64,000 nucleotides of DNA. It comes from Vibrio cortegadensis. Lineage in GTDB: Bacteria; Pseudomonadota; Gammaproteobacteria; Enterobacterales; Vibrionaceae. The stretch is from NCBI RefSeq assembly GCF_024347395.1, contig NZ_AP025472.1, forward strand, positions 1,488,001-1,552,000. The letters run 5' to 3'. A program made the position numbers and the translations under genes. Positions 17,171-25,760 of this stretch are shown piece after piece (the first letter of the stretch is position 1; each line of letters opens with the position of its first letter). The notes under the pieces were generated by a model. The model did no database searches, was not told the origin of the DNA, and worked only from the letters and a program-made list of their open reading frames with translations.

Positions 17171-18285
17171 AATAACTCCAACATCCAGCTAACAAACTGA
17201 CTCCGGTTGTCCCAACTCTCTTCACTGACAATATCGGTTCTAAGCCTTGGCTCATGTCGTGCGACTTCTAAAGCCCGGATCATCTCATCGCTTGTCGATA
17301 TGGGATGCAAGTAATGTCGGTAGGGGTGCATTGCAGGAAAATCGGTTGTGACGATGGGTGTTCCAGTCGCCAGGTATTCCATCAGTTTCAATGGGCTGCA
17401 TGCCTGAATCTGTTTGTTTGATTTGAATGGAAGCAGGCTAACATCCCAATGTTGAGAATAGCGAGGAAGCTCTGCGTGGGGCTTTGCTCCAAGATAGTGA
17501 ACATTGGCGAGTGATGGTAATAACAGCGTCTCCATTTCGTTGGGGCCGATAAAAACAAAGTCCCAATCTGGCAAAGTCGTGGCGACGTTCGTTATCAAAT
17601 CATAATCTAACCATTCCGATAAGCTGCCATAAAAGCCTGCAATTGGTCGATGCGAACTAGGTAAATCATTTGCTCTTACCGTTGGGGTAGAAAAGAGTTC
17701 AACATCAACACCATGAGGTAATAATTGAGTTTTACATTTAGGGAATTTGTCACGAATTGCGTCACTCGCGGCAAAAATCAGATTGGCTTTTTGAGACATT
17801 TTTTGCTCATGAGTGTTGACTGTTTTATGATCAACACCGGCAAGTGAGGAGAAGTCATCACCACAATAATACACCACCGCGTATTCACCCAAATGCCCAC
17901 AAATATCAGCAGCGGTTGGAAGCGACGACCAAAGAATAGGCTGATTTAGGTTGAGTTTTTCAATTATCGGAAGTAACTGTTTGAGTATTAAATCTTTTGC
18001 CATTTTCCGAACAAAGTTAGATTGAGGCGCAGGAATCGTTTTTAAGTTAACGATGGTGATATTTGGATGCACGATGGCATCGGACATGCCCTGTGTATCT
18101 CCCTTGCTTTTTCCCATCAACTTATTGGCTGCTCGTGAAATATCTTTACGATTGAGCTTGGGTTGACGCAAACCGATAGAGTTTACCCAAACGATTTTGC
18201 GGTTTTGAGCTAAACGCTTAATTAAGTGTTGTGTGCTCGAAGGCAAGCCACCAAAATCTTCACCGAATACTATGAGATCATGCAT
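17167..18285 (-). CDS. sypN: SypN, GT-B glycosyltransferase
   Basis: A 372-residue cytoplasmic glycosyltransferase. Stretches consistent with GT-B/GT4-like enzymes: N-terminal 'FGEDFGGLPSSTQHL', middle 'AVVYYCGDDFSSLAG', 'PIAGFYGSLSEWLDYDLI' at the start of the second Rossmann domain, and the nucleotide-binding 'ACSPLKLMEYLATGTPIVTT'. The donor is unknown. AGGAGA stands 7 bases before ATG 18285. It overlaps the sypM 3' end by 8 bp and sypO by 4 bp, so the three are translationally coupled. Confidence 0.85.
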   Translation of the reverse strand: MHDLIVFGEDFGGLPSSTQHLIKRLAQNRKIVWVNSIGLRQPKLNRKDISRAANKLMGKSKGDTQGMSDAIVHPNITIVNLKTIPAPQSNFVRKMAKDLILKQLLPIIEKLNLNQPILWSSLPTAADICGHLGEYAVVYYCGDDFSSLAGVDHKTVNTHEQKMSQKANLIFAASDAIRDKFPKCKTQLLPHGVDVELFSTPTVRANDLPSSHRPIAGFYGSLSEWLDYDLITNVATTLPDWDFVFIGPNEMETLLLPSLANVHYLGAKPHAELPRYSQHWDVSLLPFKSNKQIQACSPLKLMEYLATGTPIVTTDFPAMHPYRHYLHPISTSDEMIRALEVARHEPRLRTDIVSEESWDNRSQFVSWMLELL

Positions 18286-19027
18286 AACGTTCTCCTTCTG
18301 TTTGATGGGTTTGGCTATCGGGGATCGAGCGAATCACTTTCGCGGGGTTACCTGCTGCAATGACAAAGGGTGGGAGATCTTTGGTGACGACGCTACCAGT
18401 GGCAACCACCGTACCTTGACCAATCGTTACGTTACTCATTACGGTCACATTACTCCCGAGCCAAACGTCCTTCTCTAAAATGATGTTTCCCACTTGTGTT
18501 TCATCATCAGCTTCACCTATCGCCCGGCGAACAGGATCGAGAGGATGCCCAGAGTAGCCACAGAGAAATACACCACCTGCCAGTCTTACGTTATCCCCTA
18601 ATACGACCTGCTGACCGACAGCAATGGTCGTTTGCCAACCAATACCAATATTGTGTCCAAGTGTGAGGGTAGGAGATTGAGAAGAGGATCGCCCGCTGAA
18701 TGTCGTTTGACCTGATATTCGACAGTCGCTCCCAATATTGATTGTGAGTGGACCCGAAATGTAGGGAATGCCACCATATAGGTAGAGGCGTTTTCCGTAA
18801 CGTGAAAGTCTTCCTTTAAAAGCTGGAGTGTGAAAAAGGATTCTGAGAGTTTCGTTAATGCTATTTCGCGCAAACGTATAAACACCATAAAAAATCTTGT
18901 TCATGATGTGTGGCGTTGGTAATTCAGCCATTCGAGCTTGTTTCAAAAAGAGAAACAAATTGCGAAATTTAGGATTTGGATGATCTTTAAGCCAACTTTT
19001 GAATTCATTTGTTTTGGTTGCCAACAT
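18278..19027 (-). CDS. sypM: SypM, hexapeptide-repeat acyltransferase
   Basis: A 249-residue left-handed beta-helix acetyl/acyltransferase. The C-terminal 130 residues carry hexapeptide repeats ('NIGIGWQTTIAVG', 'GNIILEKDVWLGSNVTVMSNVTIGQGTVVATGSVVTKDLPP' in outline) and end 'VIAAGNPAKVIRS', the usual close of the WcaF/Maa type. It probably O- or N-acetylates a sugar of the Syp polysaccharide. First gene of a sub-operon with a sigma-54-like promoter upstream, as in V. fischeri. Confidence 0.88.
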   Translation of the reverse strand: MLATKTNEFKSWLKDHPNPKFRNLFLFLKQARMAELPTPHIMNKIFYGVYTFARNSINETLRILFHTPAFKGRLSRYGKRLYLYGGIPYISGPLTINIGSDCRISGQTTFSGRSSSQSPTLTLGHNIGIGWQTTIAVGQQVVLGDNVRLAGGVFLCGYSGHPLDPVRRAIGEADDETQVGNIILEKDVWLGSNVTVMSNVTIGQGTVVATGSVVTKDLPPFVIAAGNPAKVIRSIPDSQTHQTEGERYA

Positions 19028-19064
19028 AAGCTTGTCTCTTTTTGTTTATCTATATGTTGGTTAT

Positions 19065-19080
19065 TACACAGATTGTGCCA
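19065..19080 (-). promoter_or_regulatory. sigma-54-like promoter of sypM
   Basis: The minus strand reads TGGCACAATCTGTGTA. The -24 box is perfect, but the -12 box has GTGTA instead of TTGCA (the GC doublet is GT). The expected start (about 19053) is about 26 bases before the sypM ATG, the same leader length as sypA and sypI. Confidence 0.5.
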
Positions 19081-19123
19081 ATTAATTTAGTCAATAAATT
19101 CAATTGGATAGTAATGAAGATAT

Positions 19124-20506
19124 TTAGGTGGCGGTATTATTCTCATTTTGACAGGCATTTTGAGTGAGGTGAGATACCGCAATAGTCAGCGCAGCGAGAA
19201 TATAAATGGGCCAAGTGAAGCCTTGAGTAAGGAAAGTTGCAGAGACAATGGTTCCGATCAGTCCGGCATATACTGAATTTGCCATCGCAATTAAATAACA
19301 GTTATGAGTTTTTGGTTTTATGGCTATCTGCTTAAGCGTCTTTCTCGCGGTGAGAATCAAAGAGGTGATAAATCCGATAAACACGACTAAACCAAGCATC
19401 CCCGTTTCAGCCAATACACCAAACCAAGTGCTGTGTACTGCGTGATTTAGTCCATCCCAATGTGGACTATAAAAGAAATAATTAGAGTAAAAATTGTTCA
19501 AGCCGACGCCAGTAAATGGATTGTCGAGTGACATTTTGAACGCCGCTTCCCATGCATACAGTCTTCCCATTGCGGATGCGTCAATTCCTGCTTCTGCTGC
19601 ACCTCCAGATGCTCTATCAGATATCCCTGCGACGCTGTATAGAACCAATGCCGCGATGGCTCCAATACTGAATAACGCAACTTTTGAACGTATCAGCTTT
19701 ATAGCAAAAATACCGAATACCGCTAATGAACCAAGCAGTCCTCCACGGCTTTGTGTCGCGATGACAGCCATCATTAAAATAACAATCGTGACAATGCTGC
19801 ATAAGCGAATTAGCCAATGGACTCTGGGTGTTGTCGCTAACCCTGCCGCAAAGGCGAGTGGAAACATAAGTACTAGCGCTAAATCGTTAGGATCGCCAAG
19901 AACAGAACCGATATCGCGGCCTATAGTGACTCGTGAACCTTCAACCAAACCAATGCCATTTACTGAATTAGACAGCGCGACCGTTCCCACCAATAATCCT
20001 GCCATCACGATTAATACCGATACCCGAGCGAGATTGTCGATATTGTTCATCAACCAAATTATGGCTAATGTCATGACAATAATTTTCCAATAGGTATTCT
20101 TAAATGTGGTGATGGCAATGCCACGATTTGAAGCGAACGCAATACCCACGATAACAAGCCCCCAAAAAATCGCTAACCAAGTGAGTGATGGATGCCAATA
20201 CACTTTAAGTTCTCGGCTGATTAAGGTATGCCAAATAAGAGCCGATAACGCTCCTAAAGAGAGCAATAGGGGGATTTTCAAAGAATACAGAGCAGGGATC
20301 ACTTCGTGAATACGAAAGAATGAAAACACCACAAATAGAGTGACGAGCCAGAAGGTCTGGCTAATCACAAACAGAGCACCAAGCGGAAGCAGAGCCAGAA
20401 CTAGAGCAACCGCAGGGTTAGGAACAAGCATCCACACCAAACCAATCAAGGCGCAGATTAGGCTGACAAGAATGAATGAGCTAAGTCGTGATGGGTATGA
20501 TGTCAT
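19124..20506 (-). CDS. sypL: SypL, O-antigen ligase/polymerase family protein
   Basis: A 460-residue polytopic membrane protein with about eleven hydrophobic helices and the Wzy_C/WaaL domain: 'QSRGGLLGSLAVF' (R-G-G motif) and the periplasmic 'PFTGVGLNNFYSNY...HAVHSTWFGVLAETGMLGL' region with the conserved His-Ser/Glu-x-G. It polymerises or ligates the polysaccharide repeat at the periplasmic face. It abuts sypK (1-base overlap at 20506). Its last codons contain an enhancer-like site for the sypM promoter. Confidence 0.88.
   Translation of the reverse strand: MTSYPSRLSSFILVSLICALIGLVWMLVPNPAVALVLALLPLGALFVISQTFWLVTLFVVFSFFRIHEVIPALYSLKIPLLLSLGALSALIWHTLISRELKVYWHPSLTWLAIFWGLVIVGIAFASNRGIAITTFKNTYWKIIVMTLAIIWLMNNIDNLARVSVLIVMAGLLVGTVALSNSVNGIGLVEGSRVTIGRDIGSVLGDPNDLALVLMFPLAFAAGLATTPRVHWLIRLCSIVTIVILMMAVIATQSRGGLLGSLAVFGIFAIKLIRSKVALFSIGAIAALVLYSVAGISDRASGGAAEAGIDASAMGRLYAWEAAFKMSLDNPFTGVGLNNFYSNYFFYSPHWDGLNHAVHSTWFGVLAETGMLGLVVFIGFITSLILTARKTLKQIAIKPKTHNCYLIAMANSVYAGLIGTIVSATFLTQGFTWPIYILAALTIAVSHLTQNACQNENNTAT
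19140..19154. promoter_or_regulatory. SypG enhancer-like site upstream of sypM
   Basis: TTCTCATTTTGACAG, inside the 3' end of sypL and 60 bp upstream of the sypM -24 box. It is nearly identical to one of the two sites upstream of sypA (TTCTCAATTTGACAG). Confidence 0.6.
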
Positions 20507-21960
20507 TATGCTTTCCTTAGCGAATGCAATTTTGAAAACAATTCAGACATAAAAGCAGAGTTAACCACTCGACTCGGCAGGGTAACAAGTTTGAGTTTAA
20601 GTGCACAAAAGATAACGATCATTGGCGCAAGAACGCTCATTAGTATTAGCGCTAAAACAGTAAGAGCGTAGCTTGCAATAAAAAACAGGAGTATGCATAC
20701 CACTAAAAGGATGAGCATCGATTTGAAATCATAAGGAAGTTGGCGAAGACGTTGGCTGACAACGGTTACAATGACCATGCGACTAACCTGAACCAAAAAT
20801 ACCGCCATTAAGATACCCCAAATTCCAAATGAGTTAAGTGTGTACGCCAGAGACAGACCAACAAATGTACAAAGCATATTGATTCTCAACAGAGTCTGGG
20901 TGTTTTTTTCAGCAAGTATTCCAATATTGAACAGCTCAGTAAGCTCTTTGAATACGGCAATACTAAGTGTCGCAACGAGAATTTTTCCTGCAAATAAGTA
21001 GCTCGCCGGTAAGGCGATAATAATAAAAGCTTGACCGAAAAAAGCGATACATACGGCTAGAGCGGCGATAAGAACAATGCCATATTGCGTATAAATAGCG
21101 GCTTGCTTTGGTCCTTGTTGTTCGATGACATGAAAGCGTTTAGGCATCCACCACATTCCGAATGGCTGGACCAAAATACACATGGCTAAGGTGAATTTTG
21201 CTGCAATGGCATACAACCCAAGTTGCTCTAAATTGGTGGCGTATAAGATCAACCAACGTTCTGCACCATTTAAGCCAAAAGCGAGTAACCCAGATAGCAT
21301 AAGCGGGAAACAGTACGCTAGATACCGCGATGAATAGTGCGGTTTAGGAAGAGAAAAGCTAAGTCGCTGAGTGACCTGAATCAAAATGAATTGAACAATA
21401 TGAGCCACCGTACTCACGAGTAATATATGTACAACACTAGGACTGGTAAACAATACCGCGAGAATTAAACTGACTTGTAGCGTTGTGGTTGCAATACTAA
21501 TTAATAGAAAGTGACGGGCTTTGTTTTGCATTCGAATCCAAGCCATGGCCACACCAATTGCGCCTTCTAAAGAGAGAGAGGCAATAACCACGAATAACTC
21601 GCTTGATGATAAAGGGGAGATCCAGCCATCAAGATCATCGATGAATAGAATAAAGCCAATCAAAGCGGCTATCATTAAAAACGAAATAGTGAGCGTTAAG
21701 CTAAGCAGTTGGCTCGCGATGCGTTTTTGCTCCTCATGGGAGGCTTTCTCTCCTGCAAACCGATACAGAGCTTCATGCAATGCAACACTGATAAACATAC
21801 CTAGGAACGCACTTACTGTAGCAAGCAGTTCCAGTTTTCCAAGTTGTGCAGGTTCAAGGTATTGAGCCATCACAGGAAGCATCAACAATGAAATACCTTT
21901 AATTAGGAATATCCCAACTGCGTAAGTCAGCATATCGCCCATGGCCGATTTTAATTTCAT
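20506..21960 (-). CDS. sypK: SypK, Wzx-type oligosaccharide flippase
   Basis: A 484-residue MOP-superfamily flippase with about 12-14 hydrophobic helices ('LTYAVGIFLIKGISLLMLP' at the N-terminus, typical Wzx/MurJ-like opening). It should flip undecaprenyl-linked Syp repeat units across the inner membrane. I start it at ATG 21960: GGGA lies 8 bases upstream, and the ATG overlaps the sypJ stop as ATGA. The reading frame is open a further 24 bases upstream, but that extension lacks homologous character. Confidence 0.87.
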   Translation of the reverse strand: MKLKSAMGDMLTYAVGIFLIKGISLLMLPVMAQYLEPAQLGKLELLATVSAFLGMFISVALHEALYRFAGEKASHEEQKRIASQLLSLTLTISFLMIAALIGFILFIDDLDGWISPLSSSELFVVIASLSLEGAIGVAMAWIRMQNKARHFLLISIATTTLQVSLILAVLFTSPSVVHILLVSTVAHIVQFILIQVTQRLSFSLPKPHYSSRYLAYCFPLMLSGLLAFGLNGAERWLILYATNLEQLGLYAIAAKFTLAMCILVQPFGMWWMPKRFHVIEQQGPKQAAIYTQYGIVLIAALAVCIAFFGQAFIIIALPASYLFAGKILVATLSIAVFKELTELFNIGILAEKNTQTLLRINMLCTFVGLSLAYTLNSFGIWGILMAVFLVQVSRMVIVTVVSQRLRQLPYDFKSMLILLVVCILLFFIASYALTVLALILMSVLAPMIVIFCALKLKLVTLPSRVVNSAFMSELFSKLHSLRKA

Positions 21961-23228
21961 AGCGATGTCCCTGTGCGTGAACAACGCTCTGAACAGACAG
22001 AGAGTGTCATCTCAGAGGTGAATTTATCGGTATCAATGAAACGGGCGATAGGTAGGTAACAGGTCTCAGCTTGGTACTCTTTTGCCAAAATATAAGCTCG
22101 AGATTGAATATTCGAACGCCATAATGGGGTAATGGCGAGTGTGTGCAATATGGTTTGTAAGCTCTTTGGGTCTTGAGGCGTGTATTTCATGCAGTTCAGA
22201 CCATGAGTTAACTGGGTATCCCAGTACGCGCCATCTTTGGGGATAACGACACACATTCCTGCGGCAAGGGCTTCTAAAATGGATAAACCAAACGGCTCAT
22301 TGATGCTAGTAGAAACGAAAATACTGTTTTGAGATCGTAGTTGATCCAAATTATCTGGCTGTTCGTGCCACTGAACATTTTGAATAGCGATAGGAGCTTG
22401 CGTGATATTGAGATTGATCCCTTGAGGGCGAATATAGCAAACCGTGGTGTGAAGGCAGGTTGTCGCATCATTTGGCGAGGAATTAAGAGTGTTAGCCTTT
22501 AGTACATTGAGCAATAGATCTAAGCCCTTCCATTTAAGAAGTGATGCTGCCCAAAATAGAGAGGCATGATCGGTTTGGCTTTTTGTTGGCCAACAGGTCT
22601 GGGAAATACCATTCACAAAAGTGCGAGCGTGTGGGGAATGCAGTACAAATTCAGCTAACGTCGCTGAGTAATGATCGCCATTCTTAATTGAAAGATAACA
22701 GGAGAGAGCGTCAATAAGAGATTGTTTGGTACTGGGTAGATAAAACAAAGCGTCACAGCGTGTCAGGCAGAACCCAATGGAGCGAGAAGCTGCGACTGGT
22801 CCGTGAATGAATTGAATAATGTTAAGTGCGACTAAGGTTCGGCACAGGTATAGGCTCATATCGATTCCAGGACCAGAGCAAGCAACCAGTTTAGTAATAG
22901 AGTTGGAAGCGGACACCTTAATACTCAATAGCGTTAAGCAGATGTACATTGATAGATAAAGCTGTTTTACCCAAAATAGACCGCCGCATGATGCCTTTGC
23001 GAGTGAGTATGGAATATGCAATTTTACTATTGTTACATCATGCTTTCGGGCCAAAGAGCTGTTTGACCAACATTTAGGGCTTGCCGTCAGAATCGTGAAC
23101 TGACTATTTTTCGCGTTACATAGCGCTAAAGCTTCACTTGTCGCCACTTTTGAACCTCCAGAAAAACCTATTGGATCAAAGACTAAACTGTGTCCATATT
23201 CAGCACCGACTTTCGCTGTGTTATCCAT
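21957..23228 (-). CDS. sypJ: SypJ, glycosyltransferase
   Basis: A 423-residue GT-B-type glycosyltransferase. The second domain has 'LFWAASLLKWKGLDLLLNVL' and the donor-site 'STSINEPFGLSILEALAAGMCVVIPKDGAYW' stretch in outline (E-x7-E region). The N-terminal half is less typical ('VFDPIGFSGGSKVAT'). The start is ATG 23228, preceded by a perfect AGGAGGT five bases upstream; an upstream ATG would add eight residues. Overlaps sypI by 8 bp. Confidence 0.82.
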   Translation of the reverse strand: MDNTAKVGAEYGHSLVFDPIGFSGGSKVATSEALALCNAKNSQFTILTASPKCWSNSSLARKHDVTIVKLHIPYSLAKASCGGLFWVKQLYLSMYICLTLLSIKVSASNSITKLVACSGPGIDMSLYLCRTLVALNIIQFIHGPVAASRSIGFCLTRCDALFYLPSTKQSLIDALSCYLSIKNGDHYSATLAEFVLHSPHARTFVNGISQTCWPTKSQTDHASLFWAASLLKWKGLDLLLNVLKANTLNSSPNDATTCLHTTVCYIRPQGINLNITQAPIAIQNVQWHEQPDNLDQLRSQNSIFVSTSINEPFGLSILEALAAGMCVVIPKDGAYWDTQLTHGLNCMKYTPQDPKSLQTILHTLAITPLWRSNIQSRAYILAKEYQAETCYLPIARFIDTDKFTSEMTLSVCSERCSRTGTSL

Positions 23229-24432
23229 GGTGACCTCCTGTAGACGGTACATGATTGATAATGCTTTTAAGTGGTTTTAAGCCATCGAGTAACGAAATTT
23301 TCGGGACAGAAGATTGAGCTATCTTCGCCAAATACAGAGATTGGATGGCTTGAGTATTGCGCTCAATAGTTAATTGTGTGCTGACATAGTTAAATGCATT
23401 CGTACCGAGTTTTTTCTGTAACGGTTGGTCGTCAAGAAGCGTTTCAATCGCATGGACAATCGGTGCAACCCCACTGTTTTCGTATAGAATGCCAGTATCA
23501 TTATGAGTAATGAATTCTGGAATACCTCCGGTACTCGGGGCAATTATGGGCAAACCAGCCAGCGCGGCTTCACCGAGAACCAGCCCGAAAGCCTCCGTTC
23601 TCGCGCCACTGATAAAGGCATCAACGCCACCACTTAACCAATTCGCTACGTTAGTCTGCTCTCCAACAAAATGAATGCGTGTCATAAAGTGGAGCTTGGC
23701 GACTTGTTGTGCGAGCTCATCTCGTTGTTCACCGTCACCAATCACAACCAAATGCAGATTAGGGTAGTGGTGTTCAAGCAATTTCACTGCTGAAATAAGC
23801 CTATCAACCCCTTTACGTTCAATGAGTGAACCGACTGTCGCTAAAACAAAATCACTCTCTTTTAAATTGAGTTTGGCTTTTACATTCAGCGGGGCACTTT
23901 TTGATATATCCGCTTCGATACCATTATGAATAATAGAGACCCGATTTTGCGGGTAACCTTCGTTAATGAGGTTAAGACTGATCGCTTTACTGACACAAAT
24001 GATATTCGGTGATAAGTGTAATCCCAGCGACATTCGATCTCGTAGTTGGTAGTCGCTGTGGAGTTGGGTGATTAGCGGGATATTGCAAAGCTTGGCAACC
24101 AAACACATCCACTGACAAGGCGCACCACTGTTGACATGAATTAGATCAATGTTATTGCGACGAATCAGGTTCAAGCCTTGCTGTACCAGATGGTACCAAC
24201 CATTGACATCACAGCGTGGGCGACTCCAACCAGCGAGTAATGAGAACTCACTATGTTGGCTAAATATGTCACGCTCACTCATATGTGTGTGAAGCGCTTG
24301 GCTGTTGGTCCAAAGATGTGGGACAAACAGATCTCGGTCTAAATGTTTGAATAGACGGATGAGGCACATCTCGCTGCCTCGGATCCAGTTATCACCATAA
24401 TGAACAAATAGGATGTTTTTTTTATTTTTCAT
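23221..24432 (-). CDS. sypI: SypI, family 4 glycosyltransferase
   Basis: A 403-residue GT4 enzyme. 'ILFVHYGDNWIRGSEMCLIRL' in outline forms the acceptor-side loop; 'LATVGSLIERKGVDRLI', 'LVVIGDGEQRDELAQ', 'IHFVGEQTNVANWL' and 'SGARTEAFGLVLGEAALAGLPI' in outline form the donor domain. The start is ATG 24432: the longer alternative (24486) would overlap the sigma-54 promoter at 24470-24485. It heads the sypIJKL unit. Confidence 0.88.
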   Translation of the reverse strand: MKNKKNILFVHYGDNWIRGSEMCLIRLFKHLDRDLFVPHLWTNSQALHTHMSERDIFSQHSEFSLLAGWSRPRCDVNGWYHLVQQGLNLIRRNNIDLIHVNSGAPCQWMCLVAKLCNIPLITQLHSDYQLRDRMSLGLHLSPNIICVSKAISLNLINEGYPQNRVSIIHNGIEADISKSAPLNVKAKLNLKESDFVLATVGSLIERKGVDRLISAVKLLEHHYPNLHLVVIGDGEQRDELAQQVAKLHFMTRIHFVGEQTNVANWLSGGVDAFISGARTEAFGLVLGEAALAGLPIIAPSTGGIPEFITHNDTGILYENSGVAPIVHAIETLLDDQPLQKKLGTNAFNYVSTQLTIERNTQAIQSLYLAKIAQSSVPKISLLDGLKPLKSIINHVPSTGGHHG

Positions 24433-24469
24433 TTTGATATACCTAACGTAATGACGATAGGTATACGAT

Positions 24470-24485
24470 TGCAAAGGTGATGCCA
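24470..24485 (-). promoter_or_regulatory. sigma-54 promoter of sypI
   Basis: The minus strand reads TGGCATCACCTTTGCA, with GG and GC 10 bases apart and a perfect TTGCA. Transcription should begin near 24458, giving a leader of about 26 bases. Confidence 0.85.
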
Positions 24486-24556
24486 AACTTAACTGTTAGT
24501 TAACTATCTGATTTTAAAGGATATGGTTATGGTTGGTTAAGAGTTTATATACGTAA

Positions 24557-24571
24557 TTCTCATATTGAGAA
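24557..24571. promoter_or_regulatory. SypG enhancer-like site 1 upstream of sypI
   Basis: TTCTCATATTGAGAA is a palindrome but for the 3-base spacer. It fits the published V. fischeri SypG enhancer consensus (TTCTCA-N3-TG...), 72 bp upstream of the -24 box. Confidence 0.7.
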
Positions 24572-24576
24572 ACATA

Positions 24577-24591
24577 TTCTCAGTTTGAGAT
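24577..24591. promoter_or_regulatory. SypG enhancer-like site 2 upstream of sypI
   Basis: TTCTCAGTTTGAGAT, exactly 20 bp from site 1 (two helical turns), so both would face the same side of the DNA, as expected for cooperative binding by an activator dimer pair. Confidence 0.7.
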
Positions 24592-24632
24592 GAGCCTATT
24601 GTATGAATATAAAAGCGCTTTTGTTCAGAAAA

Positions 24633-25760
24633 TTAGCAACTAGAACTTTCAGATTTTGTCGGAAGGATTTGATACACATTCAGAAACTGAGGGATCACAG
24701 CTTCACTAGAGTAGTGCTTATTCACCGTGTTAATCGCATTTTGAGTCATGGCATTTTTTTCACCTTCAGAAGAAGAGAGCCAAGCTTGGAGATGTTCAAA
24801 CAGTTGATCGGCGTTATTCGCGATAAAGCCATTTTCATTATGTTGAATAAGTTGGCTTAGATTTCCAACATTCATCGCTAGTACTGGTATACCACGTGAC
24901 ATCGCTTCTAATGCTGCCATTGGCAAACCTTCAAATCGTGAAGGAATGATAAGCAGCCCAATATTCTGCCAAACGAGTGACATATCATTTTGATGTCCGT
25001 GAAACTTAACATTTGAGGTTTTGTTTGCACTCAAATCAGAGTCAAGTGGACCGCTGCCATAAATATCAAAAACAAGTTCTGGAAAGTGTTTGGCTAAATC
25101 TAAGATTCGGTCTGGGGCTTTTTCATGGCTTAGTCTCCCAACAAAAGCCAGTTGCTGTCCGTTACTACGCGTAACATTGCCTGTGTTAACGAAATTATTG
25201 AGAACCGAAGCTTTAACGGGCAGTTTAGATTGTATCAATTGACTGACTGCGAGATTGCTATTTGAAAGCCCAGCGGAATATCGGTCACATAGATCATACA
25301 GCTTTACCTTTCCTACTGGGTTTTCTCCAGCGTGAAAAGTCGAGAATTGAGTGATAGGGTGCGACCATGAGAGTAATTTAGTTAATTTGCTTAAGATACT
25401 CGCTTTATACCCGTGAGCATGAATGAGTGTCGGTTGATGAATACGATTGGCGAGGTGAAGTTGATGCAGCGGTTGATTCAATAATTGATGAAATCTTTGT
25501 GTGGATCTATTTTCCGTATCAACTAACTGGTGAAGATAAGAGTAGGGAATACCTTCAACATTCAATTTCTGGATGATCGCAGATTCTTCAGGATACTCTG
25601 TCAGTAATACCACTCGGACAGAGGGGATTTTACTTTTTGAATGCAATCCAAAATGCTTAAGCCCGATTGCGAGCTCAAGCACATGCGTTTCTATCCCACC
25701 AAAAGTTAGGCTATCGATTAACAACCATATCTCGCCTAATCTAGGCTTGGTCGCATTCAC
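24633..25760 (-). CDS. sypH: SypH, family 4 glycosyltransferase
   Basis: A 375-residue GT-B glycosyltransferase: 'LLIDSLTFGGIETHVLELA' (acceptor loop), 'QLAFVGRLSHEKAPDRIL', 'FDIYGSGPLDSDL', 'VKFHGHQNDMSLVW' and 'IPSRFEGLPMAALEAMSRGIPVLAMN' in outline (E-x7-E). It overlaps the sypG 3' end by 20 bp, so it is likely co-translated with the regulator. The ribosome site is weak. The gap after it holds the sypI promoter, enhancers and a 12-base palindrome AAAAGCGCTTTT (24611-24622). Confidence 0.87.
   Translation of the reverse strand: MNATKPRLGEIWLLIDSLTFGGIETHVLELAIGLKHFGLHSKSKIPSVRVVLLTEYPEESAIIQKLNVEGIPYSYLHQLVDTENRSTQRFHQLLNQPLHQLHLANRIHQPTLIHAHGYKASILSKLTKLLSWSHPITQFSTFHAGENPVGKVKLYDLCDRYSAGLSNSNLAVSQLIQSKLPVKASVLNNFVNTGNVTRSNGQQLAFVGRLSHEKAPDRILDLAKHFPELVFDIYGSGPLDSDLSANKTSNVKFHGHQNDMSLVWQNIGLLIIPSRFEGLPMAALEAMSRGIPVLAMNVGNLSQLIQHNENGFIANNADQLFEHLQAWLSSSEGEKNAMTQNAINTVNKHYSSEAVIPQFLNVYQILPTKSESSSC

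Noticed and set aside
24433..24486. Longer sypI start at 24486
   Set aside because: It would lie at or before the predicted sigma-54 transcription start.
24611..24622. AAAAGCGCTTTT as a terminator of sypH
   Set aside because: A loopless palindrome cannot form a stable hairpin and no U-run follows.
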